64,000 nt of DNA from UMGS1933 sp045593405 (GCA_045593405.1 JAZNWN010000004.1:26578-90577), one strand, 5' to 3'; positions 26,658 through 36,197 are shown, counted from the first letter of the stretch. Translations and numbers: made by a program. Notes: a model not told the origin generated them from the letters alone.

Positions 26658-26733
26658 TGTAGGGATGGGGCTCCACCCCCGCCCGTTTCATAAATCGTGT
26701 ATTTGCGGGCAGGGGTGGAACCCTGCCCCTACA
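26658..26733. repeat. GTAGGGGC palindromic repeat, copy 3
   Basis: TGTAGGGATGGGGCTCCACC...GGTGGAACCCTGCCCCTACA, here a long single hairpin with a loop around TTTCATAAATCG. Confidence 0.85.
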
Positions 26734-26759
26734 ATAGAATAATAAAAGGGGGCATAAAA

Positions 26760-27242
26760 ATGGCAATAAGAATGATAAGGCAAGAAGGAGACGAAATATT
26801 AAAGAAAAAATCAAGAGTAGTTGAAGTAATAGATGATAAGATAAAAGAACTAATTAAAGATATGATAGAAACAATGCATAAATATGATGGAGTGGGCTTG
26901 GCAGCAGTACAAGTTGGGGTTTTAAAAAGAGTAGTAGTAATAGATACTTATGAAGAAGGTTCACCTGTATATGTTTTAATAAATCCAGAAATAATAAAAA
27001 CAAAAGGCTTAAGAGAAATAGAAGAAGGGTGTTTAAGTTTTCCAAATAAATTTGCAAAAGTAGAAAGACCAGAAGAAGTTACAGTAAAAGCTTTAGATGA
27101 AAATGGAAAAGAAATTGAAATAAAAGCAACAGGATTACTAGCACAGGCAATATGCCATGAAGTAGATCATCTAAATGGAGAAGTTTTTATAGATAAAATA
27201 ATACCAGGAACATTAGAAGTAGTAAATCCAGATAAAAAATAA
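26760..27242 (+). CDS. def: Peptide deformylase
   Basis: 160 residues; removes the formyl group from nascent N-formyl-Met. Motif 1 is GVGLAAVQVG (Val where Pro is usual in GLAAPQ), motif 2 EEGCLSFPNK with the metal-ligand Cys, motif 3 QAICHEVDHLNGEVF with HExxH. ATG 26760 follows AAAAGGGGGCATAAA; an in-frame ATG at 26697 lies inside the palindromic repeat and is rejected. Precedes fmt. Confidence 0.95.
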   Translation: MAIRMIRQEGDEILKKKSRVVEVIDDKIKELIKDMIETMHKYDGVGLAAVQVGVLKRVVVIDTYEEGSPVYVLINPEIIKTKGLREIEEGCLSFPNKFAKVERPEEVTVKALDENGKEIEIKATGLLAQAICHEVDHLNGEVFIDKIIPGTLEVVNPDKK

Positions 27243-27265
27243 TAATTGTTAGAAATAATTATTAT

Positions 27266-27293
27266 AAGGAACGACGCCCTCGTCGTTCCCTAC
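27266..27293. repeat. Short palindrome between def and fmt
   Basis: GGAACGACG / CGTCGTTCC stem with a CCCT loop, ending in CCTAC like the GTAGGGG family. Confidence 0.75.
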
Positions 27294-27336
27294 ATGTTTG
27301 CAATATTATCTTCAAAAAACAGAAAGGAGAAAATTT

Positions 27337-28320
27337 ATGAACATTTTATTCATGGGCACACCAGATTTTGCACAAAAATCGTTAGAAAAAATATATGATG
27401 CTGGACATAACATAATAGCAGTAGTAACAAATCCGGATAGACCAAAAGGGAGAGGAATGAAGCAAGTAGCATCTCCAGTGAAAGAATATGCATTATCAAA
27501 AAACATACCAATATATCAACCAGAAAAAGTAAAAAATAATATAGAGATAATAAAAAAAATAAAAGAATTAAATCCAGAAATTATTTGTGTAGTAGCATAT
27601 GGGAAAATACTTCCAAAAGAGATATTAGAAATACCGAAATATGGATGCATAAATGTACATGGATCACTTTTACCTAAATATAGAGGAGCAGCTCCAATAC
27701 AATGGGCAGTGTTAAATGGAGATAAAACAACAGGAATAACAACAATGTATATGGATGAGGGAATGGACACAGGAGATATGATACTAAAAGAAGAAGTTGA
27801 AATAGGAGAAAACGAAACAACAGGAGAACTTTGGAAAAGATTAGCAGAAATTGGAGGGACCCTTTTAGTAGAAACATTAGAACAAATAAAGCAAGGCACA
27901 GTACTAAGACAAAAACAGGGAGAAGATTTTACTATTGCCCCAATGTTAAATAAAGAAATGGCAAAAATAGATTGGGATGAAAAAACAGCTACAGAAATAA
28001 AAAATTTGGTAAGAGGATTAAACCCAATAATGGGAGCATATTCTATTTTAAGTGAAAAGAAATTAAAAATTTGGAAAGTACAAACAGTAACAAACGAAAA
28101 CTTTATATCTAAATACGAAGAATTCAAAGAATATGAACAAAAATTTAAAAATATAGCACCAGGAACAATTATATATATAGATAAAAAAGATGGAATATAT
28201 GTAAAATCAAAAGATGCAATTGTTTTGTTATTAGAAGTACAAGCAGAAAATTCAAAAAAAATGAATGTACAAGACTTTTTAAGAGGAAACAAAATAGAAG
28301 TTGGGGAAATGCTTCTATAA
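27337..28320 (+). CDS. fmt: Methionyl-tRNA formyltransferase
   Basis: 327 residues. Formyl-transfer domain starts ILFMGTPDFAQKSLEKIYDA; the folate-binding signature HGSLLPKYRGAAPIQWAV contains the catalytic Asn-His-Asp neighbourhood. The C-terminal tRNA-binding OB domain follows. ATG 27337 has AAAGGAGAAAATTT before it. Together with def and priA it is a standard Gram-positive cluster. No recoding site. Confidence 0.95.
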   Translation: MNILFMGTPDFAQKSLEKIYDAGHNIIAVVTNPDRPKGRGMKQVASPVKEYALSKNIPIYQPEKVKNNIEIIKKIKELNPEIICVVAYGKILPKEILEIPKYGCINVHGSLLPKYRGAAPIQWAVLNGDKTTGITTMYMDEGMDTGDMILKEEVEIGENETTGELWKRLAEIGGTLLVETLEQIKQGTVLRQKQGEDFTIAPMLNKEMAKIDWDEKTATEIKNLVRGLNPIMGAYSILSEKKLKIWKVQTVTNENFISKYEEFKEYEQKFKNIAPGTIIYIDKKDGIYVKSKDAIVLLLEVQAENSKKMNVQDFLRGNKIEVGEMLL

Positions 28321-28344
28321 AACAAAAAAATACCACAAAAATTA

Positions 28345-28373
28345 TTGCAAAAAATAATATTATAACTTATAAT
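28345..28373 (+). promoter_or_regulatory. Promoter of the pilin-like gene at 28402
   Basis: TTGCAA at 28345, 17-base spacer, TATAAT at 28368. The block from TTGCAA through TAATAAAAAAT is nearly identical to that upstream of the gene at 53451. Confidence 0.75.
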
Positions 28374-28401
28374 AAAAAATATAAAAAAACAGGAGGAAAA
28401 A

Positions 28402-29346
28402 ATGAAAGAAACAAAAGAACAAAACACAAATAAAGGTATAACATTAATAGCACTAGTAATAACAATAATAGTAATATTAATACTAGTAGCAGTATCAATA
28501 ACAATGGCTGTAAATGGAGGATTATTTGAATATGCCTCAAAAGCATCAAGAGAAACAAATTCTGCAATTGAAAATGAGCAAGAATTAGTAGATTTACAGG
28601 AAAATATGACAGTACAAGATTTAATAAACAAATATACAGGAGTTAATAGAGAATATATAGGAAAAGAAGATCCAGAAAAAGACTTATATGTAGGATATTA
28701 TGCAGACATTGATGGAAATGGGACAGTAGATGGTATAATATATGCAGATTTGGCATTTGAAAAATCAGGACAATGGATGGATTCAAATGGAAGTTATACT
28801 ATAAAAAGAGAACCAAATGTAAAAGACTATTATGTAAGTAAGGAAAGTTATACTACTAAAGCATTTGGAGAAAATCCTGTTTTAACAGCAGATGGGGATG
28901 GTAATAATAGATTTTATGTGATGGCATTATCAGATTTTGGGACATTAGCTTATTGGTATTATAATGCAAAAGGAAATATGAGTGATTATAATACAGCAAC
29001 ATCTGTAGCTTTTGGGACAGGAGAGGCAAATACTGCAAAAATGATAGGATATTGGAAGGATGAAAAACCATATGGAAAACAAAACACCAATGATATGTGG
29101 GGAAAAATTCAAGAGCAAGTAAAAAAAGGCTGGTTTGTACCATCTAGAGGAGAATGGGCTGCATTTGTAGCAGAATTAGGTATTGATTTGTCAAAGAATC
29201 TTGATGATTACGAGTTGAACACTAGTTATTTTTCTTCTTCACAAAACGATACCGAAAATGCTTGGAGTATAGACTTTGTGTTTGCTTCTATGTATAGTGG
29301 TAAGGTTGACACTCATGATAACATTCGTTTAAGCACGACTTTCTGA
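28402..29346 (+). CDS. Pilin-like protein with C-type-lectin-like C-terminus
   Basis: 314 residues. The prepilin-type head KGITLIALVITIIVILILVA (Gly-Ile/Thr-Leu cleavage region then hydrophobic helix) follows a short charged leader. The middle is a unique domain with DIDGNGTVDGIIYAD. The last ~75 residues (GWFVPSRGEWAAFVAELGI, SSSQNDTENAWSIDF, NIRLSTTF) resemble the C-type-lectin/FGE-like modules that end in a variable WSS..NAW..F..R pattern. Codon use shifts at the end (CGT, GAG, ACG). Probably a surface or pilus-tip adhesin. Confidence 0.7.
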   Translation: MKETKEQNTNKGITLIALVITIIVILILVAVSITMAVNGGLFEYASKASRETNSAIENEQELVDLQENMTVQDLINKYTGVNREYIGKEDPEKDLYVGYYADIDGNGTVDGIIYADLAFEKSGQWMDSNGSYTIKREPNVKDYYVSKESYTTKAFGENPVLTADGDGNNRFYVMALSDFGTLAYWYYNAKGNMSDYNTATSVAFGTGEANTAKMIGYWKDEKPYGKQNTNDMWGKIQEQVKKGWFVPSRGEWAAFVAELGIDLSKNLDDYELNTSYFSSSQNDTENAWSIDFVFASMYSGKVDTHDNIRLSTTF

Positions 29347-29412
29347 TTTTGTAAAAAGGCGATGAGAATTATACAAATAAATGAAGTAAAAAAAACTACA
29401 TTTTAAATTTAA

Positions 29413-29453
29413 TAAAAAGCAATAGAAAAATGAAAAAATCTATTGCTTTTTTT
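29413..29453 (+). terminator. Terminator before glmM
   Basis: AAAAAGCAATAGA / TCTATTGCTTTTT stem with a long T-run. Confidence 0.88.
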
Positions 29454-29505
29454 ATATAAAAACATATATAATGTATTCGTACGAAAATACGAGGAGGAAT
29501 AGACA

Positions 29506-30870
29506 ATGAAGAAATATTTTGGAACAGATGGGATTAGAAGAATTGCTAATACTGAGCTTACACCAGAATTAGTATATAAAGTTGCAAAAGCAGGTGCTTA
29601 TGCATTATCAAAACACACAAACAAAACACCAACAATATTAATAGGTAGGGATACTAGGCTTTCTGGGTCTCTAATAGAGAGCGCTATGACAGCAGGATTT
29701 TTAAGCTATGGAGCAAATGTAAAACAATTAGGTGTTATACCTACACCAGGTGTAGCATATCTAACAAAAAGATTAAAAGCAGATGCAAGTGTTGTTATTT
29801 CTGCATCACACAACACATACGATTTTAACGGGGTAAAATATTTTAGTAATAAAGGAATGAAAATTCCAGATGAAATAGAAGAAGAAATAGAAGCAATTAT
29901 AGATGGTGGAAAATTAGATGAATTAACAGCTATTGCAGATAAAATAGGAGTCGCAGAAAATAGAGAAGACTTACTTGAAGAATATGTTTTTTTCTTTAGA
30001 AAAATATTTGAAGAAAATATGGAAAATTATAATAAAGAAAATTTTGTAGTAGGACTAGATGTTGCAAATGGAGCAACTTATAAAGTGGCAGAACAAGTTT
30101 TTAAAAAGTTAGATATTAATTATGAAATTATTAGTAATGCTCCAAATGGAATTAATATTAATGAAAATTGTGGTTCAACACATTTAGAAAACCTTAAAAA
30201 ATTGGTAAAAGAAAAACATTTGAGTTTAGGAATTGCTTATGATGGAGATGGAGATAGATGTTTAGCTGTTGATGAAAATGGAAACGAAATTGATGGAGAT
30301 ATAATTCTTGCAATATTTGCAAATTACTTAAAAGAAAAAGGAAAACTAAAAAAAGATACAGTTGTTGCAACAGTAATGAGTAATCTTGGATTAAAAAAAT
30401 TTGCTCAAAATAATGATTTGAATTTTGAAGAAACAAAAGTTGGAGATAGATATGTTTTAGAGAAAATGTTAAATGAAGGTTATAATTTAGGAGGAGAACA
30501 ATCTGGACATATAATATTATTAGACTATAATCCAACAGGAGATGGAATATTAACATCATTAATGTTAATACAAATAATGCTAGAAAAACAAGCAAAATTA
30601 TCTGAACTATGCAGAGTTATAAATAAATATCCTCAAGTATTATTAAATGTAAGAGTTAATAACGAAAAAAAGAAAAACTGTGGAACAGATGAAGAAATAC
30701 AAGAAGAAATAAAAAAATTACAACAAGATTTTAAAGATAATGGAAGAGTACTTGTTAGAGAATCAGGAACAGAGCCTATCATAAGAGTAATGATTGAAGG
30801 AGAAAATCAAGAGGATATTCAACAAAAAGCACAAAAACTTGCGGATTTAATTAAAAATAAATTAAATTAA
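29506..30870 (+). CDS. glmM: Phosphoglucosamine mutase GlmM
   Basis: 454 residues. Converts GlcN-6-P to GlcN-1-P for UDP-GlcNAc and cell-wall synthesis. The start YFGTDGIRRIANTELTPE, the catalytic phosphoserine loop SASHNTYDFNGVK, metal loop DGDGDRCLAVDENG and sugar loop GEQSGHI, plus the C-terminal phosphate-binding RESGTEPIIRVMIEG, are all present. GAGGAGG precedes the ATG. No glmS leader is seen. Confidence 0.95.
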   Translation: MKKYFGTDGIRRIANTELTPELVYKVAKAGAYALSKHTNKTPTILIGRDTRLSGSLIESAMTAGFLSYGANVKQLGVIPTPGVAYLTKRLKADASVVISASHNTYDFNGVKYFSNKGMKIPDEIEEEIEAIIDGGKLDELTAIADKIGVAENREDLLEEYVFFFRKIFEENMENYNKENFVVGLDVANGATYKVAEQVFKKLDINYEIISNAPNGININENCGSTHLENLKKLVKEKHLSLGIAYDGDGDRCLAVDENGNEIDGDIILAIFANYLKEKGKLKKDTVVATVMSNLGLKKFAQNNDLNFEETKVGDRYVLEKMLNEGYNLGGEQSGHIILLDYNPTGDGILTSLMLIQIMLEKQAKLSELCRVINKYPQVLLNVRVNNEKKKNCGTDEEIQEEIKKLQQDFKDNGRVLVRESGTEPIIRVMIEGENQEDIQQKAQKLADLIKNKLN

Positions 30871-30893
30871 AAACAAAAGAAGGAGGAAGAAAA

Positions 30894-31226
30894 ATGTTTT
30901 TATTAAATACAACTGAACCATTAACAGTTTTACTTTTATTAACAATAACAGTACTATTGATTTTTTTAGGAAAGGAAGTAAAAAAACCTCTAATCCCAGC
31001 AATAGCACTAATTGCATTTTTGGTAATATTAGTAATTCATGCAGTTCAATTATGTATACCAAGTTATGCAGATTATTATGTAACAATTAGATATTGTATA
31101 GCATTTGAACTATCTATGATATTTGTAACATTCTTTTCATATTTATGGGTTGATGATGCTGCTAGTAAGTTTTATAAAAAGAAAAGTATTGACAATAGTT
31201 TAGACTGGTTTTGGAAACAAGTGTAA
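30894..31226 (+). CDS. Small membrane protein of unknown function
   Basis: 110 residues with three predicted helices (TVLLLLTITVLLIFLG, LIPAIALIAFLVILVIHAV, IRYCIAFELSMIFVTFFSYL) and a short cytoplasmic-like C-terminus. GGAGGAAGAAAA precedes the ATG, 23 bases after glmM. I recognise no family. A small hairpin follows. Confidence 0.65.
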   Translation: MFLLNTTEPLTVLLLLTITVLLIFLGKEVKKPLIPAIALIAFLVILVIHAVQLCIPSYADYYVTIRYCIAFELSMIFVTFFSYLWVDDAASKFYKKKSIDNSLDWFWKQV

Positions 31227-31261
31227 ATTATTTGTAAAAAAAGTGTTTGCAAAAAATAGAA

Positions 31262-31280
31262 GGGCGCATAAAATGCGCCC
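31262..31280 (+). terminator. Short hairpin after the small membrane protein
   Basis: GGGCGCAT / ATGCGCCC stem with an AAA loop. No clear T-run, so termination is uncertain. Confidence 0.5.
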
Positions 31281-31324
31281 ATTATAGTATAAAAAACATT
31301 GTAATATTTGGAGAAGGAGATAAT

Positions 31325-31888
31325 ATGAAAGATACAATTATAATAGTAGAGGGACCACAAGGTGTTGGAAAAACAACATTCACAAACTATTTGAGAGAAA
31401 AAATAGCAAGTGCAGATCTTTATAGACTTACAGGAATTAAAGATAAAACTGAAACAGGTTATCCTAAAATAAAAAGAAAATATATAAAATTATTAGAGTA
31501 TATAGAAAATTGTGAAGATGTAAATATGATTTTTGATAGAACATTTTTCTCCGAAGAAGTATACAGTAGGCTAGGATTTAAAAGTTATTCATTTCATGAT
31601 ATTTATGAAGAATTATTAAAAAAATTAGATACTTTAGATTTTGAAATATATTTTGTAGTACTTTATTTAGAAGACACTTCAGAATATGAAAGAAGAATAA
31701 AAAGAGATAAGCATGAATACCAAAAATTTAATGTTGAGAGCAGTATTAAACAGCAACAAGAGTATTTAAAATTAGCAGATGAAATAGAAAATCAAACTCA
31801 AAATATAAAAGTAATAAAATTTAACACGGATGATAATGAGAATTATAAGAAAAAAATAGATGACCAATTTGGATATTTGTTTAAGTAA
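31325..31888 (+). CDS. P-loop nucleoside/nucleotide kinase-like protein
   Basis: 187 residues. Walker A in IIVEGPQGVGKTTFTNYLRE, a DR-type motif NMIFDRTFFSEEVY and a lid-like ERRIKRDKHEYQKF place it among thymidylate-kinase or deoxynucleoside-kinase-like enzymes. Substrate cannot be assigned. ATG 31325 follows GAGAAGGAGATAAT. The next gene, nadD, starts 18 bases later and is probably co-transcribed. Confidence 0.75.
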   Translation: MKDTIIIVEGPQGVGKTTFTNYLREKIASADLYRLTGIKDKTETGYPKIKRKYIKLLEYIENCEDVNMIFDRTFFSEEVYSRLGFKSYSFHDIYEELLKKLDTLDFEIYFVVLYLEDTSEYERRIKRDKHEYQKFNVESSIKQQQEYLKLADEIENQTQNIKVIKFNTDDNENYKKKIDDQFGYLFK

Positions 31889-31905
31889 ATTTGTAGGAGA
31901 TAAGT

Positions 31906-32473
31906 ATGAAACTTCGGTTTTTTTGGAGGTAGTTTTAACCCACCATCATATATACATATTAATTTGGCTAAAACTTTAATAAAGGTATATAATTTAGACA
32001 AAATAATATTTGTGCCAGTTGGTAATTATTATGAAAAAAATGATTTAATTGATGCAGAGCATAGATACAATATGCTTAAATTATGGCTAGATGATAATCC
32101 TAAAATGGACATAGAAAAAATAGCAATAGAATCTAAAGTAAAGTTATATGCAATAGATACTTTTAAACTAATAAAAGAAAAGTACAACAATGATGATATA
32201 TTTTTTATTATGGGTTCTGATAATTTTAGAAAAATGCCAACGTGGAAAAATTATAAAGATTTAATAACTAACAATAATATAATTGTTATAGAAAGAGAAA
32301 GAAAAGAAATAAGAAGTACAAATTTAGAAAATATAATTGAATTTATTCCAGAACAACTAGCTACTATAGATTCAAGCAAAATAAGAGATATGATAAAAAA
32401 TAACGAAAGTGTTCAAGAATATTTAAATCCAAAGGTATATAACTATATAAAACAGAATGAATTATATATATAA
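31906..32473 (+). CDS. nadD: Nicotinate-nucleotide adenylyltransferase-like protein, +1 recoding at codon 4
   Basis: Read with one shift, 188 residues starting MKLGFFGGSFNPPSYIHINL, the nucleotidyltransferase motif (GGTFDPxHxGH variant with Ser-Tyr-Ile-His). The C-terminal IDSSKIRDMI matches the ISST.IR motif of NadD, which makes deamido-NAD from NaMN and ATP. The shift at 31915 follows only three codons; in zero frame TAG appears five codons later. Paired with the P-loop kinase. Spacer motif and lack of yqeK/rsfS nearby leave a paralog possible. Confidence 0.82.
31915..31917 (+). other. +1 recoding site of nadD (CTT CGG T)
   Basis: Codon 4. Skipping C reads GGT and gives MKLGFFGGSFNPP. The only site within the first few codons of a gene. 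Confidence 0.92.
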
Positions 32474-32502
32474 TGAATTGGACTAAAAAATAATAGTAAT
32501 AA

Positions 32503-32552
32503 CTCTCTAAAATATGCATAAAATTAATTAGCATATTTTAGGGGGATTTTTT
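32503..32552 (+). promoter_or_regulatory. Hairpin sequestering the deacetylase ribosome-binding site
   Basis: CTCTCTAAAATATGC at 32503 pairs with GCATATTTTAGGGGG at 32531, so the GGGGG Shine-Dalgarno is held by CUCUC with G-U wobbles. TTTTTT follows and touches the ATG at 32553. Confidence 0.65.
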
Positions 32553-33326
32553 ATGTTCTTAGTTTTTAATAAAGATAAAATAATGTCATACATAGTTACT
32601 CTATTTACGGTAGTAGTTTTATTTTTGACGGCATCAGTTTTTAATAATGGAACACAAGAGACAATAGAGACATCATCAAATTCTGGTAAATTATTACCAA
32701 TATATAGTGTGGATATAAATGAGCCAAAAGTTGCAGTCACAATAAACTGTGCATGGAGTGCAGATGATATTGATATGATTTTAGAAACTTTGAAAAACCA
32801 AGAAGTAAATGTTACATTTTTTATGGTGGGAGATTGGGTAGAAAAAAATAGTGAAGCAGTAAAAAAAATATATGAAGCGGGTCATGAGATTGGAAACCAT
32901 TCATATAACCACCCACATGTGAATAATTTAAGCTTAGATAAGAATAAAGAGCAAATTAAAAAATGTTCAGATTTAGTAAAAAATATCACAGGAGAAGGAA
33001 CGAAGCTTTATAGAGGGCCATATGGAGAATACAATAATACAGTGATTCAGGCAGCTAAAGAGTTAGAACATGAAACAATACAATGGTCAATAGATACATT
33101 AGACTATAATGGACTTACATGTGAACAAATGTGGGAAAGAATAGAACCAAAACTTGAAAATGGAAGCATAATATTAATGCATAATGGAACAGAAAATACG
33201 GCACTTAGTCTAAATGAAATTATAACTAAAATAAAAGAAAAAGGCTATACACCAGTTACAGTATCTGAATTAATATATAAAGACAATTACACAATAGATA
33301 GTAATGGGGTACAACATAAAAATTAA
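32553..33326 (+). CDS. Polysaccharide deacetylase (CE4, PdaB/PgdA-like)
   Basis: 257 residues with an N-terminal membrane anchor (YIVTLFTVVVLFLTASVF). The CE4 domain has VAVTINCAWSADDID (Asp pair replacing TFDDG), the zinc-ligand motif HEIGNHSYNHPHV, RGPYGEYNNTV and SIILMHNG. In spore formers such proteins modify cortex or cell-wall peptidoglycan. An SD-sequestering hairpin overlaps its start, as for sigK and sleB. Confidence 0.85.
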   Translation: MFLVFNKDKIMSYIVTLFTVVVLFLTASVFNNGTQETIETSSNSGKLLPIYSVDINEPKVAVTINCAWSADDIDMILETLKNQEVNVTFFMVGDWVEKNSEAVKKIYEAGHEIGNHSYNHPHVNNLSLDKNKEQIKKCSDLVKNITGEGTKLYRGPYGEYNNTVIQAAKELEHETIQWSIDTLDYNGLTCEQMWERIEPKLENGSIILMHNGTENTALSLNEIITKIKEKGYTPVTVSELIYKDNYTIDSNGVQHKN

Positions 33327-33380
33327 TTAAAAAATAGAATATAAATAATAATTTATGCGATGGACATATGTGGCGTAATT

Positions 33381-33457
33381 TGTAGGGGCGGAGTTCCATC
33401 TCCGCCCGCTCAAAAAAATTATTGATTTACGGGCAGGGGTGGAACCCTGCCCCTACA
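33381..33457. repeat. GTAGGGGC palindromic repeat, copy 4
   Basis: TGTAGGGGCGGAGTTCC...GGAACCCTGCCCCTACA with an AT-rich loop; followed by C/A-rich repeat AAATACAAAATTCCAAACAC to about 33510. Confidence 0.85.
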
Positions 33458-33540
33458 TTTTTATAATATATTTTCCAAATACAAAATACAAAATTCCAAA
33501 CACAAAACACATAAATTATTATTTATTTAATTAAATTTAA

Positions 33541-33569
33541 TTGACAAAAAAATGATTTTAGTAGATAAT
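33541..33569 (+). promoter_or_regulatory. Promoter of the glycogen phosphorylase gene
   Basis: TTGACA at 33541, 17-base spacer, GATAAT at 33564. The rest of 33327-33627 contains the palindromic repeat and C/A-rich repeat and no gene. Confidence 0.75.
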
Positions 33570-33627
33570 AAATATATTGATAATTAGGTACATAAGATTT
33601 TATAAGAATAACTAAGGAGGCTAGAAA

Positions 33628-36195
33628 ATGTATATTTTTAATAAGGTTACAGTAAATCCACAATTACCAAAACAAATAGAGGAATTAGGGACAATTGCTA
33701 ATAACTTATGGTGGTCATGGAATACGGAGTTTTTAAAAATATTTAAACAAATTGATATAGATTTATGGGAGAAATGTGATAAAAATCCTGTAAAATTTTT
33801 AAAATTAGTAGAACAAGAGAAATTAGAGAATGCAGCAAAAGATGAAAAATTAGTAAGACAATATGAAAACAATTTAAACAATTTTAAAGGATATATGCAA
33901 AGTAAAAATACATGGTTTAATAAAACATATCCAGAAAATAAAGAAGATTTAATTGCATATTTTTCTGCAGAATATGGTTTAGATGAAACTATGCCAATAT
34001 ATTCAGGAGGACTTGGAATACTTTCTGGAGATCATCTAAAATCTGCAAGTGATTTAGGAATCCCATTGGTTGCAGTAGGTTTATTATATAAAAATGGATA
34101 TTTTCATCAAATAATAGATAAAAATGGTGCTCAACAAACTGAATATAAAAATATTGAATTAGATAACTTACCAATACATCCTGTAAAAACAAAAACAGGA
34201 GAAGATTTAATAGTTGAACTAAAAATTGGTAAAGAACGCGTATATGTAAAAGTATGGAAAGTTGAAGTAGGTAGGGTTAACTTGTACCTATTGGATACTG
34301 ATATTCCAGAAAACAAAGAAGAGAATAAAGGAATAACTTTAAGACTATATGGTGGAGACCAAGATATGAGAATAAAACAAGAAATTGTTTTAGGAATTGG
34401 TGGAGTAACAGTACTTAAAGAATTAGGACTAAAGCCAACAGTTTACCATATGAATGAAGGACATTCGTCTTTCCTTGTTTTAGAAACAATAAAAAATATA
34501 ATAGAAGAAAAGAAGGTTTCGTTCAATATAGCAAAAGATATAGTAACTTCTAAAACAGTATTTACAACACATACACCAGTACCAGCTGGAAATGATATAT
34601 TCCCAGTAGATTTAGTAAAAAAATATTTTGATAAATATTGGGATAAGCTAGGTATTACTGAAGATGAATTCTTAAAGTTAGGAATGAAACCAAAAGAACA
34701 AAATAAAACACACTTTAACATGGGAATACTTGCATTAAAAGTTGCTGGAAAGAAAAATGGAGTAAGTAAGTTGCATGGAGAAGTTTCAAGAGAATTATTT
34801 AGTGAAGTATGGCCAGAAATATCTCCAAAAGAATCTCCAATAACATATGTTACAAATGGAATTCACACATGCACATGGCTTGCACCAAATTTAAAAAATT
34901 TATATAATGAATATCTAGAAGCATATTGGCAAGATAAAATACATGATAATAAAACTTGGGAGAAAATAGAAGATATTCCAAATGAAAGATTATGGAAAGA
35001 ACACCAAGATAGAAAAATAAAATTATTTGATTTAGTAAGAAAAAATGTTACAGCCAGATTAAAAAAAGCTGGTATGCATTATGATGAAATAAAAGAAATT
35101 ACATCAAAATTAAATCCAGATGCCTTAACAATTGGGTTTGCAAGAAGGTTTGCAACATATAAAAGAGCAACATTAATATTTAAAGATTTAGAAAGAATAA
35201 CTCAAATTTTAAATGATGAAGAAAGACCAGTCCAATTAATATTTGCAGGAAAAGCGCATCCAAAAGATATTGAGGGACAAAACTTAATTAAGAGAATACA
35301 TGAAGTATCAATGATGCCACAATTTAAAGGAAAAATAATATTACTAGAAAATTACAATATAGGAATTTCAAGACACTTGATTTCTGGAGTTGATGTATGG
35401 CTTAATAACCCAAGAAGACCAATGGAAGCATCTGGAACAAGTGGAGAAAAAGCTTCTGTAAATGGGGTTGTAAACTTTAGTATACTAGATGGATGGTGGG
35501 CTGAAGGTTATAATACTAAAAATGGTTGGGCAATAGGAACAAATAAAGAATTTGATTCTTATGAAGAACAAGATCTTACAGATAGTGAAAGCATTTATAA
35601 TATATTAGAAAATAAAATAATACCAGCATATTACAATAAAGATGAAGATGGTATATCAAAACAATGGATGGAATTAATGAAAAATTCTATTATATCAACT
35701 GGTGGACAATATAGTACATCAAGAATGTTGGTAGATTACACAAATAATTTATATATGCCATTATGTAATTTGACAAATAAATATTATAGTGATTTAGGAA
35801 TGGTTACAGAATTTAATAGTGTTAAACAAAACTTATATGCAAATTGGGATGATATTGTTATAACCCAAGAAGATAACAATTTAGATAATATTACTATAGA
35901 TGCAGGAAACAAAATAAAAGTGACTTGCAAAGTAAAACTTCCTAATATAGCAGAAGAAAATATAGTAGCACAAACTTACTGTGGTAGAATTTTAGAAAAT
36001 GGAACATTAGAAAATATAACTATTGTACCAATGGAACTAAAAGAAAGAGATGAAGAAAATAGAATTTATACATATGAAGCAGAAGTACAGATGAAAACAG
36101 GTGGAAACTATGGTTATACTTTTAGAGTAATGCCTAAATTAGATATGCTTTTAGATTCAGAAAATTTAAATTTAGTAAAATGGATAACAAAATAA
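33628..36195 (+). CDS. glgP: Alpha-glucan phosphorylase (GT35)
   Basis: 855 residues of the short bacterial/archaeal alpha-glucan phosphorylase group (TIGR02094-like). N-terminal IANNLWWSWN, AEYGLDETMPIYSGGLGIL, YHMNEGHSSFLVLE, FARRFATYKRATLIF, and the pyridoxal-phosphate region WLNNPRRPMEASGTSGEKA are diagnostic. It releases glucose-1-phosphate from glycogen-like polymers and feeds glycolysis; pyk follows. The extra C-terminal ~120 residues form a beta-rich domain. No CGG codon. Confidence 0.92.
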   Translation: MYIFNKVTVNPQLPKQIEELGTIANNLWWSWNTEFLKIFKQIDIDLWEKCDKNPVKFLKLVEQEKLENAAKDEKLVRQYENNLNNFKGYMQSKNTWFNKTYPENKEDLIAYFSAEYGLDETMPIYSGGLGILSGDHLKSASDLGIPLVAVGLLYKNGYFHQIIDKNGAQQTEYKNIELDNLPIHPVKTKTGEDLIVELKIGKERVYVKVWKVEVGRVNLYLLDTDIPENKEENKGITLRLYGGDQDMRIKQEIVLGIGGVTVLKELGLKPTVYHMNEGHSSFLVLETIKNIIEEKKVSFNIAKDIVTSKTVFTTHTPVPAGNDIFPVDLVKKYFDKYWDKLGITEDEFLKLGMKPKEQNKTHFNMGILALKVAGKKNGVSKLHGEVSRELFSEVWPEISPKESPITYVTNGIHTCTWLAPNLKNLYNEYLEAYWQDKIHDNKTWEKIEDIPNERLWKEHQDRKIKLFDLVRKNVTARLKKAGMHYDEIKEITSKLNPDALTIGFARRFATYKRATLIFKDLERITQILNDEERPVQLIFAGKAHPKDIEGQNLIKRIHEVSMMPQFKGKIILLENYNIGISRHLISGVDVWLNNPRRPMEASGTSGEKASVNGVVNFSILDGWWAEGYNTKNGWAIGTNKEFDSYEEQDLTDSESIYNILENKIIPAYYNKDEDGISKQWMELMKNSIISTGGQYSTSRMLVDYTNNLYMPLCNLTNKYYSDLGMVTEFNSVKQNLYANWDDIVITQEDNNLDNITIDAGNKIKVTCKVKLPNIAEENIVAQTYCGRILENGTLENITIVPMELKERDEENRIYTYEAEVQMKTGGNYGYTFRVMPKLDMLLDSENLNLVKWITK

Positions 36196-36197
36196 AT

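Noticed and set aside
27516..28631. A 371-codon open frame on the - strand opposite fmt
   Set aside because: It lies wholly opposite fmt and the start of a pilin-like gene, has no ribosome-binding site and a Ser/Phe/Ile-rich composition typical of antisense frames in AT-rich DNA.
29140..29346. A confirmed diversity-generating retroelement target
   Set aside because: Only a lectin-like pattern is visible; no reverse transcriptase, accessory gene or template repeat occurs in the window.
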